Shown here one piece after another: positions 44,109-54,466 of a DNA stretch of 64,000 bases (positions are counted from its first letter, which is position 1; the number at the start of each line of letters is the position of its first letter). This stretch comes from Exophiala sp. HKRS030. Lineage: Eukaryota > Ascomycota > Eurotiomycetes > Chaetothyriales > Herpotrichiellaceae. Both the position numbers and the translations under genes were made by a program. Location of the stretch: NCBI GenBank assembly GCA_023897205.1, contig JAHWDD010000002.1, forward strand, positions 2,108,001-2,172,000, written 5' to 3'. Below the pieces are notes generated by a model. It ran no database searches. It was not told where the DNA came from and saw only the letters and a list, made by a program, of their open reading frames with translations.

Positions 44109-46028
44109 ATGGCAGACTCTTGCGCCAACCCACTCCTAGCCAAATGGCTCAAGGAGTGGATGGACAAGGCGAAAGAGCAGAATAGCAAGGGATATACTGT
44201 GTAAGCCCAACACTTAGGCTTCCGTGATGTTGCTGACAGCCGCAGCTACAAAAAAGCCTACCAGTCCATGATTGCCTGTCCTATGCGCTTTCATCATCCT
44301 TCCGAGGCTCAACAACTCAATGGTCTAGGTCCCAAACTATGCGATCGCCTTGCCGATAAGCTTAAAGCGCATTGCGAGGAAAATGGAATGCCGATGCCTG
44401 TCAAAGGCAAACAGAGAAAACGGCCATCTGAGGCTCAAGGAGAAGAATCTGCGCAGGAAGAACAAGAATCTCCGAAGCGAAAAAGAAAGGCTCAACCATA
44501 TGTACCTAAGTTGAGATCGGGCGGATATGCTCTTATCATGGCATTATCTACCTTAGACCAAGAAAGCAACCAAGCAATCTCCAAAGAGGAGCTCAAGAGA
44601 CTGGCGCAGCCACATTGCGATGCTTCATTTGACGTCCCTCCCGATCCGAGCAAGTTCTATACAGCGTGGCAATCAATAAAACTTCTCGAGAGCAAAGAGT
44701 TGGTCTGCACCAAAGGGCATCCAATTAAAAAGTATTACCTGTCTGATGAAGGTTGGGAAGTGGCACTACGGATGAATGCCACCGTGGAAGGGTGCACAAT
44801 ACCAGTATCCAAATCGACAGACACGAAGAAGACAGCTTCTCGTCCAACGTCCCCATCAAGATCTTCTTCACTCAAGACTTCGCAAAATGTCGGGCTTCCA
44901 ATCACTGCCAGACAATCACCATCGAGGCAACGTATTGACACGGCAAAACCTCTGCGTAACGCATCGACACGCGATTCCAATGTCATAGACTTGCTCTCCA
45001 GTCCCGCACCAGAGGCGGGTGCAGGCTTCTCAGAGCTGGTTACTTCGGGTTTCAGGCCTCTGAATGATGATATTCGACCACTCAGCAAGGGCACCAATTT
45101 GAATGACACGGTCGTTCTGCCAGCAGGCAGTTTCGAGGTGAGAATGGTGCTTGATATGAGAGAGATTCGATCGAGGACTGATCGTGACTACATCTCTTCC
45201 GAGTTGAAAAAGCAAGACGTTAACCCTATCCTCACTGCATTGCCGTTGGGAGATGTTCTGTGGGTGGCAGTAGTCGATCCTTCCCATGCTGAAACCCTGA
45301 GACAGTTGAGCATGGAGGATAGAGACAAACCTGGTGAGTCATGGATTGTATTAGAGCACATTCTTGAGCGCAAACGTCTCGACGACCTGATCGGCAGTAT
45401 CAAAGACGGGCGTTTCCGTGAGCAGAAATTCCGTCTTCACAAGTCAGGCATAAAAAACGTGGTGTACCTGGTCGAAGCATACTCGCTGTCCTCAGAGAAG
45501 AGTGAAAAATATGGTGACGCAGTGGAGAGTGCTATTGCAAGTATGCAAGTGGTCGACGATGTGTTTGTAAAGCAGACTGCGAAACTGGACGACACAATTT
45601 CATACCTTGCTCGCATGACGAAGACCCTCAAGGGTTTGTACGAAAGGAAAGATATCCATGTTATTCCGACAGACACCTTCGAGGCAGAAGCCGCATCGAC
45701 CATATTGGAGCGACTGAGGAGCTTGTCACCACAAAAGACTTACGGAATGACATTCTCTCTTTTCGGTGCCATGTGTGATAAATCGGACAGTATGACACTG
45801 CGAGATGTGTACCTCAAAATGCTGATGTGCACAAGAGGTGTGACTGGCGAGAAAGCGGTCGAGATACAGAAGATCTGGCCTACACCCAGGGCTTTAGCAG
45901 AGGCGTTCGATACGATGAAGACCATCCCGGAAAAGGAGAATATGATCAGTTCTCGACTCGCCAATGCTATTCCGAAGAAAAAAGTCGCAAAGGCACTTAG
46001 CGCAAAGATCGCAGAGGTCTGGGGTTAA
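44109..46028 (+). CDS. MUS81: Mus81 structure-specific endonuclease
   Basis: Exons 44109-44200 and 44246-46028 with a 45-bp intron, about 624 residues. The N-terminal helix-hairpin-helix region (ANPLLAKWLKEWMDKAKEQ...VYKKAYQSM, LNGLGPKLCDRLADKL) is followed by a basic nuclear signal (SPKRKRKAQ), a winged-helix domain (about 125-210) and a Ser-rich linker. The XPF/ERCC4 nuclease starts with VLDMREIRSR and carries the signature ERKxxxDD as E405-R-K-R-L-D-D411. C-terminal helix-hairpin-helix motifs (TRGVTGEKAVEIQKIWPTPRAL) close the protein. Mus81 acts with an Eme1/Mms4 partner in the nucleus, cutting 3' flaps, forks and Holliday-type junctions in repair and meiosis. The 5' splice was chosen at GTAAGC (44201), which keeps GYTVYKKAYQSM continuous. 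All catalytic residues are present. Confidence 0.95.
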
Positions 46029-47035
46029 AGAGCTATGGACAGCAACAAAGCCCCTACGTCAGGTCACCCGACAGTCGACATTGTGCAGAACATCATGACT
46101 TATGAGTATATGAAAGATTAATCGACCAGGCCCCTTCAGCCTGGTATGTGTTGGATTATAGGACACAGACGCTGCTGGTCACATTCAGCGATGATGAAAT
46201 GAGACAATCTGTATGATTTTGAATAAAGTGTGGCTTAGTTGGGTGTATTGTATCTTGGCCCCCAATATGTACGAGTACGAGGACCGAGTATCCTGGAACA
46301 CCTTTCTCAATGTCGTAATGGTGTGTGTGAACCCTGCGGCATCGGCTGTCGGCATCATTAACCATAAAATTCGAAGCGTATGCAAGCTCACCCAAGCATT
46401 ATTTTGTTGCCGCATTTTCCACCTGCAGCAAATCCCCATCTTACGATACGCGACGATCTCAAGACCCGTCGCTTGTTATACCCTTTTTCTCCTGCCGTCT
46501 CCAGGTCCGATGGACCCCACAACCCCCTACACATCACGAGTCTGGGGTGGCTTTTTGTTACGGAAGCACTCGTATGAGCACCGATCTGCATGAAGACCCT
46601 TTTGGGTACATACTACCACTACACCTTGGTGACGGGGGGCCATAAGAGGGGTTTTGGTGAGTCGAAAGTAGAAGTGTTCGTATAATTGGGATCTCCCATC
46701 ATCTTTTCCTCGTATCCCTCTGCAAACATAGTTTCGAGTTTTCCGGGGCTGTATATCCCCGTCCATTTTCAATCTTGGCTTCCACTCTATTGCTCATCCT
46801 ATTGAGGGCACCTTCCCTGAGCGAGTTGAGAAGTACAAAAACCCCTTCCTTTTGGAGATCCATGAGGTCATTGACGTCGAGCACTTGAATCAAAACTTGA
46901 ACTCAAAGATCCAAGACCCTTTTTCCTTTCTCGGTTGTCACGGCCCTTTGTTATCGAGTACGGGCTGGATCGAATTGCCAATAACGGCTATTCCAGACGG
47001 TCGACGAAGACGACGACGACGACAACGAAAACGAT
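46029..47035. other. Intergenic region
   Basis: About 1 kb with no convincing gene. An eight-codon uORF starts with the ATG at 46862. A (GAC)n run of about five triplets lies at 47009-47023 just before the next ATG and would encode acidic residues if the following gene had an upstream exon. Confidence 0.45.
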
Positions 47036-47877
47036 ATGCTCGGCATCGAAGGTCTAAAGGACGCTTCGTTCCAGGGTGATTTGCGCTGGGCGCGGACGGC
47101 GAAATGGACGGGTTATGCGCCGTGGGTGGTCCTCGTCATTGGGATCCTGAGCATGGTCGAGATCGCTCTGGGTGCGATATGGATTGCGTCGCTGAAGACG
47201 GACTTGAGTTTGTAGGTCTCTTTTTTTCTCTCTTGAGATGAGAACTCCCCTTTTGTCTGTCTGTCCCAAAGGTCGATGTGCCGTTTTTTATTCCCATTTC
47301 ATCAAGTCAAGGTAATGTGTTCTGGACATACTATGCACAGTCAACGGTCGAGGGGACAAAATAGAAGGATGCGAGATCGGTTGCCGTTGAATTAAATCAT
47401 TTTGCTAACGTGATAACCTATTCGAAACTTCTTAGTGCGCAAGTCATACAGCCGCTCATTGCCCCGGGATTGTCGTTCTTCAACGCCATTCCGTCGCTGC
47501 ATTTGCACGTCCTGGCTCGAGTCAACCCCCCGAGGTTGGCGTTGTGGTTCTCGGTCTCGATGGCCTTGATCATGCTCATCAGCAGTATATTCTTCCTGGG
47601 TGCGTGCGTGGGCAATCATGGACGTGGGTCGGTGCAGCGGTACGAATGCCCTTCCGGCACCGGTGGGAACGCAAAAGTGTGGGATGCCATGGTGGCGCTG
47701 CAGTTTCTCAGTGGCGTCTTGTACGCCTTCACGTCTGCGATGGCATGGAAGGTCAAAAGGGCGCTGGAGTCAAGGGATGAGAGGATCGCCGCGGGTTTGG
47801 AGATGGTCACCCAAGAAGAAAAAGAGAGGAGGGAGAGTGAGGCCAGGGAACGATGGAGATATCTCCAAGCTGGTTGA
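47036..47877 (+). CDS. Small four-helix membrane protein, function unknown
   Basis: Exons 47036-47211 and 47436-47877 with a 224-bp intron, about 205 residues. Hydrophobic helices: YAPWVVLVIGILSMVEIALG; a possible re-entrant stretch LIAPGLSFFNAIPSL; LALWFSVSMALIMLISSIFFLG; and WDAMVALQFLSGVLYAFTSAMAW. Between the third and fourth, a loop with two Cys (ACVGNHG...YECPSG) may form a disulfide. The C-terminus is a charged helix (KEKERRESEARERWRYLQ) and probably cytosolic. The layout is reminiscent of tetraspan fungal proteins, but no family is recognised. The 5' end is uncertain: the frame stays open upstream through an acidic DEDDDDDNEND segment to a possible acceptor at about 46996, yet no upstream coding exon was found. 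Confidence 0.6.
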
Positions 47878-47935
47878 AGTCTTTGCTCTCTCAAGAAGGT
47901 CAAGGTGGAAGGAAGATGATAATACATATGAGGAT

Positions 47936-49071
47936 TCAACCGTTCAGCTGGTCCATGAACCTTTCCGGATAGCGGGCACCGGCTGTCTCAAAGGATGCCA
48001 GTATACTGTCGATATCCGAGAGTTCTTCTGCAGTCAAGTCTATGACTTCACTATTTTCCACAACTCTGCCTTCTGTCGATACACCTGGGATGGGGATGAA
48101 GACTGGGTACCCTTTTCTTTGAGAAAGCTGGCGGACCCAATTGATGGCGAGTTGGGCGGTTGTGATGCCTTTCTTATCAGCAATCTGTTGCACAGCTTGG
48201 ACAAGCTTCAAGTTGTTGTCGAAGTTCTACGTGCGCACACGGACTGGGTTAGTCCTGGTCATAAAAGGTTTTTGCGCAAAATAGAGATATTTTTTCATCG
48301 GGTGGGGAGTACTCACTTCTGGACTGAACCTTGGAAACATAAGGCGTGTGTCACCTTGGGGGATGTCTTTGACGCTCTTCCACTGGCCCGCGAGAAATCC
48401 TCGACCAACGGGCGAGTAGGCGATGATGGGGATGTCGTACTCGGCACACGCCTCGGCGATGCCCTCGGACAGGACATGGTCTGAAAACAACGAGACCTCG
48501 ACTTCTACTGCGCAGATTTTGTGTATTTTGGCGGCTCGCCGGATTGTTTTGGCGCTGACCTCACTCAATGAAATTCCGCCAATCTTTCCCTCCTTCACCA
48601 AGTCGGACAGAGCCTGCACTGTGGTCTCGATTGGGACGTTGCGATCGACCCGCGAACATTCAAACAGGTCGATCTTCTTCTTGCCATCAAGGACCCTAAG
48701 ACAAGTTTCGACACTGCGTCGTACACCTTCTGGCGTCCCGTCTGGTGTGAAGTCGGGCTTCAAGCAGCCCTTGATGCTGAGGACGATCTTGCTGGCGTCG
48801 TTGGGAAATCGTGCAAAGTAGTTGCGAAGCAAGTGCAAGGAGTTCCTGTCTGGAGTGCCGTAATGTTCGCCGCCACTATGACACCAGCTTAACGACCACT
48901 TCAAAACGAGCTGGGTTCTGTTGATGCTTACTCCCAAAAGTTGGCACCGCTGTCCAGGGCTTGCTTCATTGACGCGATGCTCTGTTCTTCCGGGATGCCT
49001 CTAGCAGGATGGGTGAGGTTCAGAAGGCCGTAGCCGATGGGACCAACTTCTTTACCAAGTATGGTAGTCAT
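47936..49071 (-). CDS. Aldo-keto reductase, pyridoxal-reductase-like
   Basis: Exons 49071-48932, 48875-48317 and 48226-47936, introns 56 and 90 bp, about 329 residues. The first splice produces GANFWDGGEHYGTPDRNSLHLL, which holds the catalytic Tyr in a family-typical context; the catalytic Lys is in KIVLSIKG. LFECSRVDRN, IGGISLSEVSAKTIRRAAKIH and AYSPVGRGFLAGQ follow along the TIM barrel, and FIPIPGV is the NADPH-binding strand. The order and wording match fungal AKR8-type pyridoxal reductases, which reduce pyridoxal to pyridoxine with NADPH in the cytosol. Substrate is inferred; close paralogues act on other aldehydes. It ends 58 bp from the convergent membrane protein gene and is divergent from the large gene at 49701. 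Confidence 0.88.
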
Positions 49072-49700
49072 TGTGAAAGACAGATGCTGTGCCTACCTTG
49101 ACTCATCGCTATTCAGTACACTGCTCGACATTATAGACAGCATATATAGACAGCATCACGCAAATATCGGAGATAGTCACGGACACGGAGAGCAAATGTT
49201 CGTTAGCTCCTTAGACCTTGAGACTCGGTGTTGCAGCATCGGCTCTTATGGTCGTCATACATTAGCAGGTTTGGTAGGTCGCCTAGGCATAGAAGCGGGA
49301 AGTCATTGCCTCTGGTATGATTTCTGTCGGAAGTATTGCACTCCGCGAGAGCGGAGTGTTATTGTAGACATGTTTGTAGACGTCTTCATTCATTCTGGCG
49401 TTTGAAAGCGTCTGAAGCTGCTTTAACGAAGGCTCTGGCCGTGGTTGAGGCCTGGTAAAAGCGGCATGGCGCAGGCTTGAATAGTGACTGATCTCATCGT
49501 TGATACTGTTACTTGCATTCGAACTGTTCCACTTTGGGTGGTTTGTTATGCGCTCTGTTCAAGACGTGCTTTTCATCGTTCCAAGCGCGAGGCATTCTTG
49601 ACGATTACTATATACGATGCTGCGACACCTATTTCCCCGATGTTTCAAGCGATAGCATGCAACAGCGCCGCCATTATCCCATGCGACTCCACGCGCCGCA
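49072..49700. other. Divergent promoter region
   Basis: About 630 bp between the aldo-keto reductase and the 1,164-residue protein gene. No gene seen. Confidence 0.4.
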
Positions 49701-52700
49701 ATGTCTCGAAATAAAGAAAACAATCCACTCTCGAGCACCCGACGCCATGGTACAGCCGTCTCGCTGGGCACGCACCCACCGAGTGAAGATTTCTTCACCG
49801 ATAGCATGATCGGCAACGAGTCGCGCATACCCAGCCCGAGTCCGCAGAAGGTCAAGCCCGTCCGCGCGAGACGCGCAGCAGGCCTCGGGAGAGCACTTCA
49901 AACGGCCAAAGATTCGGGCAACAGAGCACAGCGCACATCACTTGCCGAGTATACGAGTGCCAGGCTGAGCAGAATCCCGCAACCACCTTTGCTCGTGGCG
50001 AGGAGGCAAAGTCAAAGCCCGCATCGAACGAATGGTCAAAGCACTCCTCCGCAATCCCGGGATGGTCCTCCCTTGACGAGCCCGGCCGAATTCTCTAGCC
50101 CTCCTCACGGCTTGACGGATGTGTACCAAAGGATCGCGGATGAGGAGGATCTTGCTGCTACAGAGAGAGATGTCGACAGTGACGAAGGTGTCGAGGACGA
50201 TGGGGATAATACTCTGGGATCATCTCTAATGTCTGGTCCACCTGATGACACTGGCGACATTCAGCAAGTTGTATCCGATGTGTCAACACCTGTGAAGCAG
50301 ACTTTGGACCACACCAAACAGCATATGGCTGAGGATCAGACCGGAAGCTTCTCTGCACCACCCACGTTGGATTTTGTACAGAATGAGCTATCAGATCGCG
50401 CGCTTGCCGCGAAATTGACGCCGCATCTACTAAATTCCGCGAAGGACAGAGAAAGGCTGAATCGAATGCGGCACAGCAAAGTTCCAATCAATTTTGGACA
50501 AGGTCCGAAGCAAGAGTTGAACGATTCCGCGGGCGGCCCCCGACAGTTTGATCTTGCAAGGATAGCAGCACGGGGCCCAATCAGTTTTGAGAATGCTCCG
50601 CCCTTCAAGGCAAATGGAGTAGGAAAGGCTTATTCTGACACCTCAGTTGCTTCGCCTCAGAAAAGAGCCCAAGCATTCAGTAAAGCTTCAAACAGAGCCG
50701 TAAGGCGGGAGGAAGCCGACGATGGGAGCGACACTCCCGACGAATTACGCGACAAAGAAAAGGCGATAGCATTCCGCAGAGCTGTACGCAAAAAGGAGCC
50801 TTCACAACAGGAAGGAAACCCTTGGAACACTGATGAAGGCCCGAACCTCGCCTTTTCTCGTGCGAATGGCCACTCACGGCCGCCTGTCGAATTAAGCCAT
50901 GCCAATGGATCCGGAGAGCAAGCGAAAGATCGCAATGACACTATCACCACCACGGCATCAGAGCCAATACCTGATGTGTCGCTGCATGCCGAGGATAGGC
51001 CTAGATCAGCAGCCCTAGATAAAACCAGAACTGCTCAACAATTCCTTTCCAAATGGCGTCACGAAAATGCCAAACGACAGGAAGGAGAGAGCAGAAAGTT
51101 GAATGCTGAACCCGACAGCTCGCAAGTTGACTGGGCAGCGGCTGCAGCAGATGTTCCTCTACCGTCCGTGGAGAAGAGCTTAACGTCTCCCGATGAAAGC
51201 TCGACGCCTCAAGGCACACCTCCACGAGACAGATTGCAATCGACGATGCAGAAACAGCGCTCGGTCGAAAGATTCCGAGTTTGGGGTGACAACGATTTTA
51301 CTGGAATCTCGTTTCAAGTCTCAGACAGCCCGCCCATCCGCAATCAAACCAAACCAGATGAGTCTCAGACCAAGACAAAGACAGAGCTCCAAAGGTTGGC
51401 CCAAGGCTACATAACGACCAACAGATTAAATGAGATGAGCGCTAAGAACCCCAGCATAGTTCGGAAATCATCTCGATCGTTCAGCCCTGAAGAACGAAGA
51501 CAATCTCAGCCAGATCGAGCAGCTGACGACAGGCAGCAAGACAGCCAAAATCTTGGAGAGGGAGAACGAATACCAGATACACCTGTCGTAGTGTATAGGT
51601 CCTCAAGTAATAACAGCGAGCATTCAAGCCGGTCACAACGACCTACACCCGAGTCACAGAGATCACTCGATCACCTTCAAAGGCTTGCCAGAGCTGTCAG
51701 CACGACTCCAAGAGCTAGTCCTCCATCTCAGAAAACCGTGGGCGAAGAACCAGAAAACACGACCCAAGACGATATCCTTGCTGCTTATGGAGACGAAGAG
51801 GATACCACCACGGAGTCGTCTTTCGTAGACAAGATTCCGGAATCCCAATCCAACGCTCCTAAGGTCATGGCCACCCCGAAAATCGTAGGTGCATGGACTG
51901 ACACCATACTGCCGGACACGGTGCGGACGCAAAAATCAATCCTGAAACATCCTAAGCACTTGCAGACACCTCATGTGAATGCTGGAGCCTGGATTGAAAC
52001 TCCGTTGCCAAACGGCGGGCTGTTTCCCGCCCCTTCAATGCCCGAAACTATCGAAGAAGCCACTGAAGAGCTGACAAACGGCGTTGATGCTGCCTCAGAG
52101 CAACCTCCTATCGACCAAGAACAGCCGATCCCCATCAAACCTGAGATGACACCGGATAGCGGGAACATTGCCGAACCACACCCTTCGTCTGAAAGACCTC
52201 TAGTTCTTCCTCAGAGCGCACTTACCAACGTCCTCAATGAAGCTAAACAGAAGCGTCTCGTCTCACAAGACATCACCGATACACGAGATGACACACTCAA
52301 CTTAGGAGATGCCACGATTCAGTCCTTTGAGGATCTCCTAACTGATGCAGCTGACATCACTGCTGACTTGACCAGTCTTATCAAGACTAATGCTGAGGAT
52401 GAGGCTGTCAAGCAACGACAAATAAGTCTTTTGCACGACAACGATACTGATTCTACCGCTGCGGAAATGGCATTCATAGGACACTTAACCTCGCGCATGG
52501 AACGACTCATGTCGAATTTACATGAAGCCAGGAAAGGCATCTCTCGTCTTGAGCAACGGGTTTCGACGTCACCGTCACCACCTCCGCCGGACAAGCAGAC
52601 ACTAGCACAATCACAAGCCCTCATCATGCAAGACCCAAGTCAGCCATGCGTCGTGTGCGGACATCATGGCGACGTTCAACATCAACAGCACGACCATCGA

Positions 52701-53195
52701 CATCGAAAGATGGTCAACACACATTCGTTTCTTCCGATGACATATTCGACATTCACTATCCCGATACCTTTGTTATTTTATCCCCGGCGCAAAGACAAGG
52801 GACAGGTCATCCCGCGCCCAACGTGGCTGGGCTGGATGACGATCGTCCTATGGAGCTGGTATATCACGGAGTGTGTAATGGCCGAGATCTATGCTCATCC
52901 AGTGTACGCGGAGCACTATGTCTGGCCTGCCGTGCCGGAACCTGAATTTCCGTTCGTCCTACCGACAATGATATATCGGTGGACTCGCATGAATTCCTTT
53001 TTGCCTATCGTTGGACGGGTGGTCGTGGCTATCTGGAGGGCGATCGCTATGATGTTGGGTTTGAGCGATGGATTTGTGGATGACGCCGTTCCGTCGCTGG
53101 TATCAGCAGCGACAGAGAGTGCCACTGCATTTGCCAATGCAGCTGGCGCTGGTGAGGGACCAGACCTGAGCATGATGAATGATGAGTTTATATGA
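49701..53195 (+). CDS. Large disordered protein with C-terminal membrane segments, possible nuclear-envelope or spindle-pole protein
   Basis: Single exon, 1,164 residues. It starts MSRNKENN, which contains a KEN box (residues 5-7), a degron of the anaphase-promoting complex. The first 900 residues are polar and low-complexity, rich in Ser/Pro/Gln with many SP/TP sites, a VYQRIADEEDLAATERD helix near 140, a repeated GAWxxTxLP motif (GAWTDTILP, GAWIETPLP; residues about 730-775), and a helical, coiled-coil-like part (MAFIGHLTSRMERLMSNLHEARKGISRLEQRV). The last 160 residues hold membrane-associated stretches (MTYSTFTIPIPLLFY, WLGWMTIVLWSWYITECVMAEIY, IVGRVVVAIWRAIAMMLGL). This layout fits a cell-cycle-regulated protein anchored in the nuclear envelope or at the spindle pole body, inferred. 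I do not recognise a named family with certainty. Confidence 0.75.
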   Translation: MSRNKENNPLSSTRRHGTAVSLGTHPPSEDFFTDSMIGNESRIPSPSPQKVKPVRARRAAGLGRALQTAKDSGNRAQRTSLAEYTSARLSRIPQPPLLVARRQSQSPHRTNGQSTPPQSRDGPPLTSPAEFSSPPHGLTDVYQRIADEEDLAATERDVDSDEGVEDDGDNTLGSSLMSGPPDDTGDIQQVVSDVSTPVKQTLDHTKQHMAEDQTGSFSAPPTLDFVQNELSDRALAAKLTPHLLNSAKDRERLNRMRHSKVPINFGQGPKQELNDSAGGPRQFDLARIAARGPISFENAPPFKANGVGKAYSDTSVASPQKRAQAFSKASNRAVRREEADDGSDTPDELRDKEKAIAFRRAVRKKEPSQQEGNPWNTDEGPNLAFSRANGHSRPPVELSHANGSGEQAKDRNDTITTTASEPIPDVSLHAEDRPRSAALDKTRTAQQFLSKWRHENAKRQEGESRKLNAEPDSSQVDWAAAAADVPLPSVEKSLTSPDESSTPQGTPPRDRLQSTMQKQRSVERFRVWGDNDFTGISFQVSDSPPIRNQTKPDESQTKTKTELQRLAQGYITTNRLNEMSAKNPSIVRKSSRSFSPEERRQSQPDRAADDRQQDSQNLGEGERIPDTPVVVYRSSSNNSEHSSRSQRPTPESQRSLDHLQRLARAVSTTPRASPPSQKTVGEEPENTTQDDILAAYGDEEDTTTESSFVDKIPESQSNAPKVMATPKIVGAWTDTILPDTVRTQKSILKHPKHLQTPHVNAGAWIETPLPNGGLFPAPSMPETIEEATEELTNGVDAASEQPPIDQEQPIPIKPEMTPDSGNIAEPHPSSERPLVLPQSALTNVLNEAKQKRLVSQDITDTRDDTLNLGDATIQSFEDLLTDAADITADLTSLIKTNAEDEAVKQRQISLLHDNDTDSTAAEMAFIGHLTSRMERLMSNLHEARKGISRLEQRVSTSPSPPPPDKQTLAQSQALIMQDPSQPCVVCGHHGDVQHQQHDHRHRKMVNTHSFLPMTYSTFTIPIPLLFYPRRKDKGQVIPRPTWLGWMTIVLWSWYITECVMAEIYAHPVYAEHYVWPAVPEPEFPFVLPTMIYRWTRMNSFLPIVGRVVVAIWRAIAMMLGLSDGFVDDAVPSLVSAATESATAFANAAGAGEGPDLSMMNDEFI

Positions 53196-54466
53196 GGAAT
53201 ATGACGTTCTCCACCCCCACATGAATGGCATGTTTTGTTTTTTTATATTGTGGAGGATTGGCGCTGGGAACAACAGGGCAGGACTGATTGGGCGGTCCTT
53301 TTTTTGGTGTCTGGACAGATTGAAAAATGGGGGGCTTCAGAAACGCTACTTTACTTTGCGCATGACGATCAAGTGCAAATGACGGCCAGTTTTACATCCA
53401 AGGAGGCGTTTTACTATACGGGTCGACATGGCATGTCGGATGGAGAACACCTGGTTCGAGACGGACATGGTGTTTTGCCCTTGTTTTCATGGATCTCCCC
53501 CAAGCATCACGTACAGGACCGGACTTTTTTGTTTGTTTGTTTTTATAGGACCAGCAGGCGCCCCCTTTCCTCGATCGAGACTGTTTCACTCATTGCATTC
53601 ATGTACCGTGTGACCCGTACGTGGTATACAGTGTAGGAGTGGCTCACCAGACCACTTGCCCCCGTACTTCGTTGGGCATGACAAGGCTTGCCTGCGATGA
53701 ACAGACCCCTTCCCATCCCATGCGTCCGCGGACAGTGCCTTACATTGGTCGACAGGATCGCTGTTCCATCATCCGTTGCACAACCTACGCACAAGACTAC
53801 CTACTCTACCCTGCTTTGGGACCAAAAAGAAAAGAATGATTTTGACGGTTCGATTACTCGGTTCAATTCAATCTACCTAAAGGGTTCAATAAAAGAAAAG
53901 AGACGGCCCTCTTTTTGCCTCACTGATACAACTTCCAGATGAGAAACCGTAGACACACAGAGAGAAAGAGAGAGAGAGCCACTATCCGTCCCATCACTAC
54001 AGAGGTCTGACGTTGACCTTTGAGGGCAAGTGGTTGTTACCGTCCCCAGCGTCCCTTTTTGTTCACTTTTTCGATCGCATCATACCAACCGATCAATTCC
54101 ATCTTTCAATGTCCGCCAGCCCCTGACCAGACTATGAAATAACAGCCCGCCTTGACAAGTCTCTCAACTTCCCATCCTGCCTAACATTTTTTCGTGTTGT
54201 TTTGGTACAAGTACAAGCCCGATGAGCCAAAAAAGGGAAAAGAGTAAGAGAAAAAGAGAGGGAGAGAATCAGAAAAACTCCAATTTCCCTCAGTTCAAAG
54301 GGGATTGAGATGTTTTTGCACACAAGAAACCATTTTTGCATTGTTGCTCCCTGCTTTCGCCATTATTTCCCCTTTTTGTGCGAGGAAGAGAAGTTCCCGA
54401 CTCCACTAATACAACAGAGGAGAGGTGTGATGCCGTGATAAGCTATGAGTATCAGTACGAGATGGG
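53196..54466. other. Long convergent 3' region
   Basis: About 1.27 kb between the large gene (plus) and the Def1-like gene (minus). It contains a GA-rich run at about 53957-53980 and T-rich tracts. Several short open frames are present, none with protein-like composition. It probably holds 3' UTRs. Confidence 0.45.

Noticed and set aside
53196..53942. Several 60-133 codon frames in the convergent gap
   Set aside because: Low-quality composition, overlapping each other, no motif; the region is more likely 3' UTR and spacer.
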